Positions 17,368-26,107 are shown, numbered from the stretch's first letter. The stretch is 64,000 nt of DNA from Salipiger abyssi (GCF_001975705.1 NZ_CP015095.1:62001-126000), one strand, 5' to 3'. Notes: a model not told the origin generated them from the sequence alone. A program made the numbers and translations.

Positions 17368-17808
17368 ATGGATCTGAACGGCGAATATCGAATTCCCGCA
17401 CCGCGCGAGACGGTCTGGGAGATGCTGAACGATCCCGATGTGCTGCGCGACTGCATCCCCGGCTGTCAGGAGCTGGAGGGCAGCCCGGAGGAGGGCTTTG
17501 CCGCGACGGTGAAGCTCAAGATCGGCCCGGTCTCGGCGACCTTCAAAGGTGCCGTCACTTTGAGCAATATCACCCCGCCGGAGCGCTACACCATCACCGG
17601 CGAGGGCAAGGGCGGCGTTGCCGGCTTTGCAAGCGGCGGGGCCGACGTATATCTGAGCGAGGAGGGAGACGAGACCATCCTGCGTTACGAGGTGACCGCG
17701 AAGGTCGGCGGCAAGCTGGCGCAGCTCGGCTCGCGGCTGATCAAATCGACCTCGGAAAAGCTCGCCACGCAGTTTTTCGACTGTTTCGCAGAAAAGGCCT
17801 CGGCCTGA
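17368..17808 (+). CDS. coxG: CoxG-family SRPBCC protein (carbon monoxide dehydrogenase subunit G-like)
   Basis: A 146-residue SRPBCC-fold protein matching the CoxG family. It starts MDLNGEYRIPAPRETVWEMLNDPDVL, followed by the CIPGCQELEG segment typical of CoxG. In CO dehydrogenase systems CoxG recruits the enzyme to the membrane. Homologues accompany many molybdenum hydroxylases. The ATG at 17368 follows CAAGGGAGAACAGA. The iron-sulfur and FAD subunits follow immediately on the same transcript, but the molybdopterin subunit is not here; a candidate is at 59.1 kb. Confidence 0.88.
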   Translation: MDLNGEYRIPAPRETVWEMLNDPDVLRDCIPGCQELEGSPEEGFAATVKLKIGPVSATFKGAVTLSNITPPERYTITGEGKGGVAGFASGGADVYLSEEGDETILRYEVTAKVGGKLAQLGSRLIKSTSEKLATQFFDCFAEKASA

Positions 17809-17830
17809 GCCCCGCGACAAGGAGACCGGC

Positions 17831-18313
17831 ATGACCGAAGTAACCATCACCGTGAACGGTGCGCCGCAGACCCACGATGTCGAGGACCGGACGCTGCTCG
17901 TGCATTTCCTGCGCGATCATGCGGGCCTGACCGGCACGCATGTGGGCTGCGACACCACGCAATGCGGCGCCTGCACCGTGCATCTCGACGGGCGGGCGGT
18001 GAAATCCTGCACCGTGCTCGCGGTGGCCGCCGATGGCGGTGCGGTCACCACCATCGAGGGTCTGGCCGAGGGCGACACGCTGTCGGATCTGCAACAGGCG
18101 TTCAAGGACAATCACGGGCTGCAATGCGGCTTTTGCACCCCGGGCATGGTGATGGCCGGCACCGACCTGATCCGCCGCTATGGCGGGGCGCTAGACGAGG
18201 AGACCGTGCGCGAACAGCTCGAAGGCAATATCTGTCGCTGCACCGGCTATACCAATATCGTCAAGGCGGTGCTGGATGCCGCCGGCAAATACCGCGCGAA
18301 GCAGCAGGCATAA
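17831..18313 (+). CDS. Molybdenum hydroxylase small subunit, (2Fe-2S)-binding
   Basis: A 160-residue iron-sulfur subunit of the xanthine oxidase/CO dehydrogenase family. The plant-type [2Fe-2S] domain is [15 protein letters not shown] with a further cysteine in KSCTV. The helical second [2Fe-2S] domain is CGFCTPGM followed by [12 protein letters not shown]. All eight cluster cysteines are present. It transfers electrons from the molybdenum centre to the FAD subunit encoded 12 bp downstream. The absence of an adjacent large subunit is unusual, since the order is normally a contiguous M-S-L or S-M-L set. Confidence 0.92.
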   Translation: MTEVTITVNGAPQTHDVEDRTLLVHFLRDHAGLTGTHVGCDTTQCGACTVHLDGRAVKSCTVLAVAADGGAVTTIEGLAEGDTLSDLQQAFKDNHGLQCGFCTPGMVMAGTDLIRRYGGALDEETVREQLEGNICRCTGYTNIVKAVLDAAGKYRAKQQA

Positions 18314-18325
18314 GGGGGCGCCGCG

Positions 18326-19144
18326 ATGTATATGTACGACTTCACCTATCGCCGCCCGAAAACGCTGGACGAGGCCGCCGCGCTCTGGGGCGAATTCGAC
18401 AGCCCGAGTTTCGTCTCGGGCGGGCATACGCTGATCCCCACGATGAAAAACCGGCTGGCCGCGCCAGATGTGCTGATCGACCTGCGCGCGATCCCCGAGC
18501 TGAAGGGGATCCGGCGCGAGGGCGACCGGCTGCTGATCGGCGCCGCGACCACCCATTACGAGACTTCGGGCTCGGATGTGGTGAAAGACGCGATCCCGGC
18601 GCTGGCGGCGCTGGCGGGCAGCATCGCCGACCCGCAGGTGCGCTATGTGGGCACCATGGGCGGCTCGGTCGCCAACAACGACCCCTCGGCGGATTACCCC
18701 TCGGCGGTGCTGTCGCTGGGCGCCGATGTGGTGACCAGCCAGCGGGTCATTCCTGCGGATGAGTTCTTCGACGGGCTGTTCGGCACGGTGCTGGAGGAGG
18801 GCGAGATCATCCTGCATCTCGCCTTTCCGATCCCCGAGAGCGCCGGTTACGCCAAGCTGTGCAGCCAGGCCTCGCGCTACCCTGTGGCGGGCAGCTTCGT
18901 CAGCCGTACGGGCGATGCCGTGCGGGTCGGCGTCACCGGAGCGGGCAATGACGGGGTGTTCCGCTGGGCGGCCGCCGAGGCGGCGCTGGCGGAGGATTTC
19001 TCGGCAGCGGCGCTGGACGGGCTGAGCCCCGACGCGGATGACATGATCGCCGATCTCAACGGCTCGGGCGCCTACCGCGCGCATCTCGTGGGCGTGGTGA
19101 CGCGCTATGCGGTGGAGAATCCGGGCACGGCGGTCGTGCGCTGA
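18326..19144 (+). CDS. Molybdenum hydroxylase medium subunit, FAD-binding (subunit M)
   Basis: A 272-residue FAD-binding subunit of the xanthine dehydrogenase/CoxM family. The two FAD pyrophosphate-binding segments are visible as FVSGGHTLIPTMK (near residue 32) and VGTMGGSVANNDPSADYPS (near residue 110). The C-terminal CO_deh_flav_C domain follows. With the small subunit it would form the electron-transfer part of a hydroxylase whose catalytic subunit must come from elsewhere, probably the gene at 59109. The downstream gap ends with a convergent cyclase-family gene. Confidence 0.92.
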   Translation: MYMYDFTYRRPKTLDEAAALWGEFDSPSFVSGGHTLIPTMKNRLAAPDVLIDLRAIPELKGIRREGDRLLIGAATTHYETSGSDVVKDAIPALAALAGSIADPQVRYVGTMGGSVANNDPSADYPSAVLSLGADVVTSQRVIPADEFFDGLFGTVLEEGEIILHLAFPIPESAGYAKLCSQASRYPVAGSFVSRTGDAVRVGVTGAGNDGVFRWAAAEAALAEDFSAAALDGLSPDADDMIADLNGSGAYRAHLVGVVTRYAVENPGTAVVR

Positions 19145-19186
19145 GACCTTGCGGCGGCCGCGCGATTTGGCCCGCCCAGAACGCCA

Positions 19187-19207
19187 GCCCCGGACCTGGT
19201 CCGGGGC
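19187..19207. terminator. GC-rich hairpin between convergent genes
   Basis: A perfect 10-bp palindromic stem (GCCCCGGACC, T, GGTCCGGGGC) lies between the FAD subunit gene and the convergent cyclase gene. No T-run follows. It may act as a bidirectional terminator or be a REP-like unit. Confidence 0.5.
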
Positions 19208-19361
19208 CTCTGCGTTTCAGAGGGACGTAACCCTGCCGATTTAAGCACCAGTCCTCACGCCTGTGGCGAGGCCACCGTCGCGCGTTCGGGGGCGCCATGG
19301 ATCGACGGCGTTCCCCGGGACAAAGTGGCGAGCATAGTGTCTCTACCGAAGACACTCCCCC

Positions 19362-20384
19362 TCAAACCGTCGCGATCGGCGTCACCGGCGAGCCCACCGC
19401 GCCGCGTAGCCGCAGCGGCGGCGCCGAGAGGAAGAACGCCGAGCGCCCATGCGCGTGCAGCCAGGCGGCCAGTTCCTCGAAATACCACAGCTCGCCAAGC
19501 TGGATGCCCAGCTTGAACAGGCAATGGTGGTGCAGCGGCAGCTTGGCATGCGGGTCGCAGTCCGGATCGCGCGCCGGATAGGCCTCGACGGCGAAATTGT
19601 CGGCGGCAATCGCCGCGATGCCGCTGTCGGTGATCCAGTTCAGCAGCTTGTCGTCGCGCCCGTCGAGCCCGGCGCAGGAGCTGGCCAGAACCTCCGGATC
19701 GGGTTGTTTCTGCATCGACAGCACCAGCTCGCCGAAGCCGGTGTAAATGCAGAGGAAATCGCCCGGGGCGATCTCCACATCCATACCCTCCATGGCGCGC
19801 ATCAGATCGTCATAGCCGACATAGGCGCGCTCGCGCCCGTAGATCCGCGCCAGATCCACCAGCACCCCGCGCCCCTGCGCGCAGGCGGTGGCGAGGTTCT
19901 CGATCCCCAGCTTGTGCGCGCCCTTCTTCTCGCCCGCATCCTCCGGGCCGACCAGGTGCTCGCCGCCGCGATAGCCGTTGTAATAGACGATCTCGTCCTC
20001 GCCGTCGTCATCCGCATCGAACAGCGCGCCGACATGGCCGAGCGCGTCCCAATGGGTGGAATATTGCGTGTCGAGCGTCACGCCCTCGTCCGAGACCACG
20101 TCGCAGGCGCAGGGCGACATGCGCGCCAGGGCGAAGTTGAAATTATAGCCGTCACCGCGCGGCGCGTAGTGAAAGCGCGGCTCGTCGCGATGCGCCAGCA
20201 GCGCGTTGCCGCCGGGATAATCCAGCGGCAGCGACAGGCAGAAGCTCTCGCCGGTGCGGATCTCGCGCACGCCGCGCAGCCGCGCCTCCGGGTCGACCAG
20301 ATTGATCCGCCCGAGCTGATCCTCGGCGCCGAACTCGCCCCAGTTCGACCCGTCGGGCCGTTTCTTCCATCGCTGACCGCTCAT
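19362..20384 (-). CDS. Cyclase-family protein (kynurenine formamidase-like fold)
   Basis: A 340-residue protein of the cyclase family (PF04199), metal-dependent hydrolases that include kynurenine formamidase and isatin hydrolase. The metal-binding signature is recognisable as [13 protein letters not shown], the counterpart of the family HxGTHxDxxxH, though the first histidine of the canonical motif is not present in the same form. It starts at ATG 20384 after AACAGGAGGCACC, a strong ribosome-binding site. It has its own sigma-54-type promoter divergent from etfBA. It could hydrolyse a lactone, lactam or amide intermediate; the exact substrate is unknown. Confidence 0.85.
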   Translation of the reverse strand: MSGQRWKKRPDGSNWGEFGAEDQLGRINLVDPEARLRGVREIRTGESFCLSLPLDYPGGNALLAHRDEPRFHYAPRGDGYNFNFALARMSPCACDVVSDEGVTLDTQYSTHWDALGHVGALFDADDDGEDEIVYYNGYRGGEHLVGPEDAGEKKGAHKLGIENLATACAQGRGVLVDLARIYGRERAYVGYDDLMRAMEGMDVEIAPGDFLCIYTGFGELVLSMQKQPDPEVLASSCAGLDGRDDKLLNWITDSGIAAIAADNFAVEAYPARDPDCDPHAKLPLHHHCLFKLGIQLGELWYFEELAAWLHAHGRSAFFLSAPPLRLRGAVGSPVTPIATV

Positions 20385-20430
20385 CGGTGCCTCCTGTTTT
20401 CCATGCCTGCCGGTTCTGTCCGATCCCCAT

Positions 20431-20444
20431 GCAATTTCCGTGCC
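20431..20444 (-). promoter_or_regulatory. Sigma-54 -24/-12 promoter for the cyclase-family gene
   Basis: Minus-strand AGGCACGGAAATTGCAT fits the consensus. It lies 47 bp before the ATG at 20384 and is divergent from the site at 20470. Confidence 0.8.
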
Positions 20445-20469
20445 TTTCGAGCGGGGTGGCGGGCGGTTT

Positions 20470-20483
20470 GGCCCGGGAATTGC
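20470..20483 (+). promoter_or_regulatory. Sigma-54 -24/-12 promoter for etfBA
   Basis: TTTGGCCCGGGAATTGCG has the GG and GC pairs correctly spaced, with C for A at one less conserved position. It lies 83 bp before the etfB ATG. Confidence 0.65.
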
Positions 20484-20565
20484 GTTTGTGAGGGCAGACA
20501 GCCAGCGCGCCGCCGACCGGATCGTGTCGCCGCGCCAGTGGAAACGAAACCGCAAGGAGAACGCA

Positions 20566-21324
20566 ATGAAGGTCCTAGTGCCTGTGAAACGCGTGATCGA
20601 CTACAACGTGAAGGTCCGCGTGAAAGCGGACGGATCGGGTGTCGATCTGGCGAATGTGAAGATGTCGATGAACCCGTTCGACGAGATCGCGGTGGAAGAG
20701 GCGATCCGGCTGAAGGAGGCCGGCAAGGCCGATGAGGTGATCGTGGTGTCCATCGGGGTGAAGCAGGCGCAGGAGACGCTGCGCACCGGGCTCGCCATGG
20801 GCGCCGACCGGGCAATCCTGGTGGTCGCCGCCGAGGATGTGCACGAGGATATCGAGCCGCTGGCGGTGGCCAAGATCCTGGCGAAGATCGTCGAGGAAGA
20901 GCAGCCAGGGCTGGTGATCTGCGGCAAGCAGGCGATCGACAACGATCTGAATGCCACCGGCCAGATGCTGGCGGCGCTGGCGGGTCTGGCGCAGGCCACC
21001 AATGCCAACACGCTGGAGATCGACGGCGACAGCGCCGTGGTGGCGCGCGAGGTCGATGGCGGCTTGCAGACCATCAAGGTGGGCCTGCCGGCGATCGTGA
21101 CCACCGACCTGCGCCTCAACGAGCCGCGCTATGCCTCGCTGCCCAATATCATGAAGGCGAAGAAAAAGCCGCTCGAGGAGAAGACGCCCGGCGATTACGG
21201 CGTCGATGTTTCTCCGCGGCTTGAGATCGTCGGCACGGCGGAGCCTGCGGCGCGCAAGGCGGGCGAGATGGTCGGCTCGGTCGATGAGCTGATTGCGAAA
21301 CTGAAAGACGCGGGAGCGGTGTGA
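20566..21324 (+). CDS. etfB: Electron transfer flavoprotein beta subunit
   Basis: A 252-residue EtfB beginning [20 protein letters not shown], with the AMP-binding and recognition-loop region [18 protein letters not shown] and the C-terminal [16 protein letters not shown] segment. With EtfA it accepts electrons from acyl-CoA dehydrogenases and passes them to ETF-ubiquinone oxidoreductase. The start follows CAAGGAGAACGCA. Its position under a sigma-54-type promoter, next to several acyl-CoA dehydrogenases, suggests a pathway-dedicated ETF in addition to any housekeeping copy elsewhere in the genome. Confidence 0.96.
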   Translation: MKVLVPVKRVIDYNVKVRVKADGSGVDLANVKMSMNPFDEIAVEEAIRLKEAGKADEVIVVSIGVKQAQETLRTGLAMGADRAILVVAAEDVHEDIEPLAVAKILAKIVEEEQPGLVICGKQAIDNDLNATGQMLAALAGLAQATNANTLEIDGDSAVVAREVDGGLQTIKVGLPAIVTTDLRLNEPRYASLPNIMKAKKKPLEEKTPGDYGVDVSPRLEIVGTAEPAARKAGEMVGSVDELIAKLKDAGAV

Positions 21325-22250
21325 TGGCGGTTCTTCTTCTGGCAGAGATCAATGACGGCGCGCTGGCGATGGACGCCACCGCAAAGGCGGTGAGCGCGGC
21401 TGCGGCGCTTGGCGAGGTCACCGTTCTGGCGGTGGGCGCACAGGCGAAGGACGCGGCGGCAGAGGCCGCGACCATTGAGGGTGTGGCCAAGGTTCTGGTG
21501 GCGGAGGATGCGCTTTACGGCCACCGCCTGGCAGAGCCGGTTGCGGCGCTGGTCGTGTCGCTTGCGGGCGATTACAGCCATATCGTGGCGCCGGCGACGA
21601 CCGATGCCAAGAACATCCTGCCGCGTGTTGCGGCGCTTCTCGATGTGATGGTTCTGACGGATGTCACCTCTGTGGTTGATGTGGATACGTTCGAACGGCC
21701 GGTCTATGCGGGCAATGCCATGCAGACGGTAAAATCGAAGGATGAAAAAAAGGTTATCACCTTCCGGACCTCGACCTTCGACGCGGCGGCGACCGGCGGG
21801 TCTGCGCCCATCGAGGACGTTGCTGCGGGCGAAAACCCGGGGCTTTCGGAGTGGGTCGAGGACAAGCTGGCGGAGAGCGACCGGCCAGAGCTGACCTCGG
21901 CGGGGATCGTGGTCTCCGGCGGGCGCGGCGTGGGCTCGGAGGAGGATTTCGCGATCATCGAGGCGCTGGCGGACAAGCTGGGCGCCGCCGTGGGCGCGTC
22001 GCGGGCGGCGGTGGATTCGGGCTTTGCGCCGAACGACTGGCAGGTCGGCCAGACGGGCAAGGTTGTGGCGCCGGATCTGTATATCGCGTGCGGGATTTCC
22101 GGGGCGATTCAACACCTTGCGGGGATGAAGGACAGCAAGGTCATCGTCGCGATCAACAAGGACGAAGAGGCGCCGATCTTCCAGGTCGCCGATTACGGCC
22201 TCGTCGCCGATCTGTTCCAGGCCGTGCCGGAGCTGACGGAAAAGCTCTGA
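21324..22250 (+). CDS. etfA: Electron transfer flavoprotein alpha subunit
   Basis: A 308-residue EtfA. The C-terminal FAD-binding domain carries the family motifs VSGGRGVGSEEDF, GASRAAVDSGFAPNDWQVGQTGK and PDLYIACGISGAIQHLAGM. The start ATG at 21324 overlaps the etfB stop (TGATG), so translation is coupled. A palindromic GGTGGGCA repeat follows at 22259 and could end the transcript before the CoA-transferase gene, which has its own promoter. Confidence 0.96.
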   Translation: MAVLLLAEINDGALAMDATAKAVSAAAALGEVTVLAVGAQAKDAAAEAATIEGVAKVLVAEDALYGHRLAEPVAALVVSLAGDYSHIVAPATTDAKNILPRVAALLDVMVLTDVTSVVDVDTFERPVYAGNAMQTVKSKDEKKVITFRTSTFDAAATGGSAPIEDVAAGENPGLSEWVEDKLAESDRPELTSAGIVVSGGRGVGSEEDFAIIEALADKLGAAVGASRAAVDSGFAPNDWQVGQTGKVVAPDLYIACGISGAIQHLAGMKDSKVIVAINKDEEAPIFQVADYGLVADLFQAVPELTEKL

Positions 22251-22258
22251 ACGTGAGG

Positions 22259-22282
22259 GGTGGGCAGCATTGCCCACCCTAC
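22259..22282. repeat. GGTGGGCA palindromic repeat, copy A
   Basis: GGTGGGCA-GCAT-TGCCCACC followed by CTAC, an 8-bp stem-loop unit repeated at 23601, 23640, 37428, 37650 and 61458, always directly after or between gene ends. It may stabilise or terminate transcripts. Confidence 0.75.
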
Positions 22283-22310
22283 GACGCGGCGCGCTGAAAG
22301 ATGTCTCTCT

Positions 22311-22324
22311 GGCACGATTATTGC
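22311..22324 (+). promoter_or_regulatory. Sigma-54 -24/-12 promoter for the class III CoA-transferase gene
   Basis: CTGGCACGATTATTGCG matches the consensus. The start point would be near 22336, 25 nt before the ATG at 22361. Confidence 0.82.
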
Positions 22325-22360
22325 GTCGTTTTACCCCGTGACAGAATTAGGTGACAGACA

Positions 22361-23572
22361 ATGCGAACACATGAGCAAGATTCAGAAACGCATGACGCGG
22401 TGCCCGGTTACGCTCTGCCCCGGGTCAAGACCGGGTCGGCGTTCGGCTTTTTGTCCGGTGTTCGCGTCGTCGATCTGACGACCTCGGTTGCGGGCCCCTA
22501 CGGCACCATGCTGCTGTCGGATTTCGGCGCCGATGTGATCAAGGTCGAACGCGCGAGCGGCGACGACGCACGGCAATGGGGGCCGCCCTTTCTCGACGGG
22601 CAGGCGCTGTGGTTCACCGCCGTCAACCGCAACAAGAAAAGCGTCGTCATGGATCTGCGCAGCGATGAGGGCCGCGCGGCGCTGATGAAGCTGGTGTCCG
22701 AGGCGGATGTCTTTGTCACCAACCAGCCGCCCGATGTGCAGCGCAAGCTGAAGCTCGACTACGAGCACATGAGAGAGGCGCGCGAGGATCTGATCTTTGT
22801 CTCGATCACCGGCTTCGGGCTGAGCGGGCCGCGCGCCGAGCTGACCTGTTACGACCTCATTGCCGAGGGCTATTCCGGGATCATGGATATCACCGGGGCG
22901 GGCGAGGGTGCGCCGCAAAAGATCGGTGCGCCGGCGGCGGATATGCTGGCCGGGCAGGATGCGGCGATGGCAACGATGGCGGCGCTGATGGACCGTCAGC
23001 GCACGGGCCAGGGTCACAAGATCGACATCAGCCTGGTCGAGAGCATGACGCGCTTTCTGACCTGCCGGATTTCCTCCTATCTGGGCTCCGGCGAGGTGCC
23101 GGTGCGCTCGGGCGGGACCGACAGTGTGATCGCGATCTATCAGCCCTTCGATACGGCGGATCTGCCGATCAATCTCGGGCTCGGTTCGGATGCGATCTGG
23201 GCGCGGTTCTGGAGCGCGATGGGCGATGTGGAGTACGGGCAGCGCCCGGAATTCGCCAGCAATGCGCTGCGGCGCGAGAACCGGGCCGAGATCGTCGGGC
23301 GGATTCAGGAGATCCTCAAGACCCGCCCGCGCGCGGACTGGCTGGAGGTGTTCGCCTCTTCGCGCATCCCTGCCGGGCCGATCAACCGCGTGGACGAGGT
23401 GGCCGGCGATGCCGAATTGCAGGCGCGCGGGCTGTTCTTTGCGCTGGAGGATGGCGAGGGGCGGGTGGTGCCGCAAATCGGTCTGGGCATCCAGATCGAC
23501 GATGCGCCCTGCATCCCGCGCGGTCTGCCGCCGCTTCTGGGCGAGCATAACGACGAGATTCTCGGAGAGTAG
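22361..23572 (+). CDS. Class III CoA-transferase (CaiB/BaiF family)
   Basis: A 403-residue CaiB/BaiF CoA-transferase. It has the N-terminal LSGVRVVDLTTSVAGPYGTMLLSDFGADVIKVER, and the catalytic aspartate is identifiable in CYDLIAEGYSGIMDITG. These enzymes move CoA between carboxylic acids, often from succinyl-CoA. The first 30 residues before LSGVRV are an unusual extension and overlap a CCCCGGGTCAAGACCGGGT stretch that looks like intergenic repeat sequence, so the true start may be later, although no better ATG exists. It is monocistronic, under its own sigma-54-type promoter. Confidence 0.9.
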   Translation: MRTHEQDSETHDAVPGYALPRVKTGSAFGFLSGVRVVDLTTSVAGPYGTMLLSDFGADVIKVERASGDDARQWGPPFLDGQALWFTAVNRNKKSVVMDLRSDEGRAALMKLVSEADVFVTNQPPDVQRKLKLDYEHMREAREDLIFVSITGFGLSGPRAELTCYDLIAEGYSGIMDITGAGEGAPQKIGAPAADMLAGQDAAMATMAALMDRQRTGQGHKIDISLVESMTRFLTCRISSYLGSGEVPVRSGGTDSVIAIYQPFDTADLPINLGLGSDAIWARFWSAMGDVEYGQRPEFASNALRRENRAEIVGRIQEILKTRPRADWLEVFASSRIPAGPINRVDEVAGDAELQARGLFFALEDGEGRVVPQIGLGIQIDDAPCIPRGLPPLLGEHNDEILGE

Positions 23573-23600
23573 CGGATCATATGCGGTCGGGCCTGTGGGC

Positions 23601-23662
23601 GGTGGGCAGATTGCCCACCCTACATACTCGACCGCGTTCGTAGGGTGGGCAATCTGCCCACC
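23601..23662. repeat. Paired GGTGGGCA repeats in inverted orientation (copies B1 and B2)
   Basis: Two 23-bp units (23601-23623 and 23640-23662) are perfect inverted copies separated by 16 bp. Each unit is itself a palindrome. They lie between the convergent CoA-transferase and TRAP genes, where they could fold into a large cruciform or act as a bidirectional terminator. Confidence 0.85.
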
Positions 23663-23673
23663 GTTCCGCACCC

Positions 23674-23700
23674 AAAAAGGGCGGGCCCGAAGGCCCGCCC
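23674..23700 (-). terminator. Rho-independent terminator of the ADH-TRAP operon
   Basis: On the minus strand a 9-bp stem (GGGCGGGCC, loop TTCG, GGCCCGCCC) is followed by TTTTT. It lies 28 bp past the TRAP protein stop codon. Confidence 0.9.
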
Positions 23701-23727
23701 CGCTGAACCGTCCAACTGTTCGGGCGC

Positions 23728-24873
23728 TCAGTTCATGCCGTAGCTCGTCGGGTCGATCCTGGAAAAGATCTCGTCTTCATAGAGCTTTGCGAGCGTGTCC
23801 ACGTCCTTGACGTCTTTCGTCAGACCCTTCCACTTCTCGACCAGCGCGCTGACCTTGGCGACCTTTTCGGCGGCGTTCTCCACCCCGTAATTCTCGGTGA
23901 AGAGATCGGCGATCACCGCCGTGTCTTCGGCGACGAAGGCCTCGGTCGCCTCGGTCAGTTCCGGCCCGGCCTCGATGATCTCGATACCCTCTTCGCGCGC
24001 CTTTTCCAGTGCCTCCATCGGGCGGACATAATAGTTATAGCTCAGCTCGGCGCTGTTATAGGCCGCCGCTTTCAGCATCGCGACGCGCTCCTCCTCCGAC
24101 AGTCCGCGCCAGGCGTCGATATTGATGTTCGCGGCGCCGACACCGACAAAGAGCCCGCCGGGCACGCCCAGGGTCACGTATTTCGTCACGTCCATAAGCT
24201 GGAGGTCGAGCAGGTCGGCGGGGTGCACCACGGTGCAGTCGACCACGCCCTGGCTCAGCGCCTCATAGGTCTCGTTGGCCGAGATGCTGACGCGGGTGGC
24301 GCCCATCGCTTCGGCCCAGCGGCCCCAGTTCGCCGAGGCCACGCGCAGCTTTTTGCCCGCGAGATCAGACACCTGCCGGATCGGCGTGGTGCAGAGCAGC
24401 GCGTAGTCGTGGGTCGAGATGCTGCCCAGGTAAATCTGCCGTTCGCGGGCGAACTCGGCCACGCATTCCGGGCATTCCAGCATGATGTACTCGGTCAGCG
24501 CCCCGGTCATGGCAAAGCCCGGCGCGTCGATGCGGTCTCCGACGGTAGAGAGCATGTTGAGATCGGCGCCAAGGTTGCTGTTGGCATATTCCGCCGGGTG
24601 ATAGGGCATGATGACATAGCCCATGTCCACGATATGGTCGCGCAGCCCCGGGCCTGTCTGTTTCAGGTCCAGCAGCGACAGCGGATAGAGCTTGATGCCC
24701 GGGCCGCCGTTGTCGGCGACCTTGGCCACGAATTTCTCCAGGCTCTGTACCACCGTGCTGCCCGAGGGGAAGCCGACCGCAAAGGTCAGATCCTTGGCCG
24801 AGGCCATGCCTCCCGCCGACAGGAGCGCCGCGAGGCAGCCCCCGGTAAGCAGCGATTTCAGTGTTGTCTTCAT
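23728..24873 (-). CDS. TRAP transporter substrate-binding protein (DctP family)
   Basis: A 381-residue periplasmic binding protein of a TRAP transporter. It has a Sec signal peptide (MKTTLKSLLTGGCLAALLSAGGMASA), then a mature chain with DctP-like segments (LAGKKLRVASANWGRWAEAMGA and the conserved substrate-arginine region). No DctQ or DctM membrane subunit is encoded in the window, so it must share a transporter encoded elsewhere or have another role. It lies 39 bp downstream of an alcohol dehydrogenase gene and shares its sigma-54-type promoter, then ends at a strong terminator. Carboxylate uptake is the family expectation. Confidence 0.88.
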   Translation of the reverse strand: MKTTLKSLLTGGCLAALLSAGGMASAKDLTFAVGFPSGSTVVQSLEKFVAKVADNGGPGIKLYPLSLLDLKQTGPGLRDHIVDMGYVIMPYHPAEYANSNLGADLNMLSTVGDRIDAPGFAMTGALTEYIMLECPECVAEFARERQIYLGSISTHDYALLCTTPIRQVSDLAGKKLRVASANWGRWAEAMGATRVSISANETYEALSQGVVDCTVVHPADLLDLQLMDVTKYVTLGVPGGLFVGVGAANINIDAWRGLSEEERVAMLKAAAYNSAELSYNYYVRPMEALEKAREEGIEIIEAGPELTEATEAFVAEDTAVIADLFTENYGVENAAEKVAKVSALVEKWKGLTKDVKDVDTLAKLYEDEIFSRIDPTSYGMN

Positions 24874-24912
24874 CTTGTTTTCCTCCCTGTGATGAAAAAA
24901 TGCCCCTGTGGA

Positions 24913-25965
24913 TCAGGGAACCAGAACCGCGCGGCCGACGATGCGGCCCTCCTCCAGCGCGTGCATGGCGTCATTCGCTTCGTCGAGCGGATAGGTGGTT
25001 GTCTGGAGCGGCGGCACCTTGCCCGCGCGGGCAAGGTCGATCAGCTCCTGAAACTCGGGCAGGCTGCCGACGACAGAGCCGATGATGCTCACCGCCTTGA
25101 GCGGGATGAGCGGCAGCGGCCAGTCCGACGCGCCGCCGAAGAGCCCGACGAGGATCACCTTGCCGCCCTTGCCGACCAGATCGAAACTCATGCTGGCGGT
25201 AGCGGGGGCGGCGACGAAGTCGATCACCGAGGGGATGGTGGCGCCGCAGGCGGTCTGGATCTGCGCCATGGCATCCTCGGCGGTGCCGTCGATCACATGG
25301 CCAGCGCCGGCGGCCAGCGCGGCCTCGCGCTTGGCCGGGTCGATATCGACCACCACCGGGGGCAGCCCGCCGAGCGCCTTCACCAGCCCGATGCACATCA
25401 GCCCCAGCCCGCCGGCGCCGATGATCACCAGCGGCACCTCGGCGATGGTCTCTTCCACCTTTTTCAGCGCGGAAAACGAGGTCAGCCCGGAACAGGCGAG
25501 CGGCGCGGCAATCGCCGGGTCGAGATCGCCGATATCGAAGAGATAGCGCGGATGCGCCAGCCGGATCATGCTGGCAAAGCCGCCATCCGCGTGAAAGCCG
25601 AGATTGCGCGGGGTGGGGCAGAAGTTCTCCCGCCCCTCCAGGCAGACCCGGCAACTGCCGCAGCCCTGCCAGGGGTAGACCACATAGTTGCGCGCCGGGT
25701 CGAGATGCTGCGCTTCGGGCCCCGCGGCCTCGATCCTGCCCGCGATCTCGTGGCCGAGCACCACAGGAAGCTCCAGCCCCCGGCTGGCGAAGTTCAGTTT
25801 GCGGCCGTGACCGAGATCGTATTCGCCGCTATGGATATGGAGATCGCTGTGACACAGCCCCGCCGCGGTGATCCGCAGCAGAACCTCGCTGCCCGTGGGC
25901 GCCGGATCTTCGCGGGTTTCGTGGACAAGGGGCTGTCCGAAATGCTGCATGCATTCGCAGTACAT
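24913..25965 (-). CDS. Zinc-dependent alcohol dehydrogenase
   Basis: A 350-residue medium-chain alcohol dehydrogenase. Catalytic-zinc ligands are in GLCHSDLHIHSG and GHEIAG. The structural zinc site is CGSCRVCLEGRENFC. The nucleotide-binding motif is GAGGLG. I place the start at ATG 25965 (MYCECMQHF), which follows GGGAGAGAAA; an ATG 12 bp further upstream is possible. It shares a promoter region with the ring-cleavage operon in the opposite direction, and its product may oxidise a hydroxylated form of the same substrate. The substrate cannot be determined from sequence. Confidence 0.9.
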   Translation of the reverse strand: MYCECMQHFGQPLVHETREDPAPTGSEVLLRITAAGLCHSDLHIHSGEYDLGHGRKLNFASRGLELPVVLGHEIAGRIEAAGPEAQHLDPARNYVVYPWQGCGSCRVCLEGRENFCPTPRNLGFHADGGFASMIRLAHPRYLFDIGDLDPAIAAPLACSGLTSFSALKKVEETIAEVPLVIIGAGGLGLMCIGLVKALGGLPPVVVDIDPAKREAALAAGAGHVIDGTAEDAMAQIQTACGATIPSVIDFVAAPATASMSFDLVGKGGKVILVGLFGGASDWPLPLIPLKAVSIIGSVVGSLPEFQELIDLARAGKVPPLQTTTYPLDEANDAMHALEEGRIVGRAVLVP

Positions 25966-25989
25966 TTTCTCTCCCATAGTGCAAATTGA

Positions 25990-26037
25990 CTTTACATTTG
26001 AGGCTCGCAAACCCCGTGCCAGTCCGGAAATGTAAAG
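25990..26037. promoter_or_regulatory. TTTACATTT inverted repeat across the divergent promoter region
   Basis: CTTTACATTT at 25990-25999 and its exact complement at 26028-26037 bracket the minus-strand sigma-54-type promoter. TTTACATTT also occurs at 8036 between two other such promoters. It could be a regulator site. The 326-bp gap 25966-26291 otherwise holds the two divergent promoters and a long leader. Confidence 0.4.
26007..26020 (-). promoter_or_regulatory. Sigma-54 -24/-12 promoter for the ADH-TRAP operon
   Basis: Minus-strand CTGGCACGGGGTTTGCG fits the consensus and lies 42 bp before the ATG at 25965. Confidence 0.82.
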
Positions 26038-26107
26038 GTCTGTGCCGGGAAAGGGGCGGAGCTGGAGGCTTCCGCTGCGTCGGATGCCAGGGCGCAAACT
26101 CTGCGCT

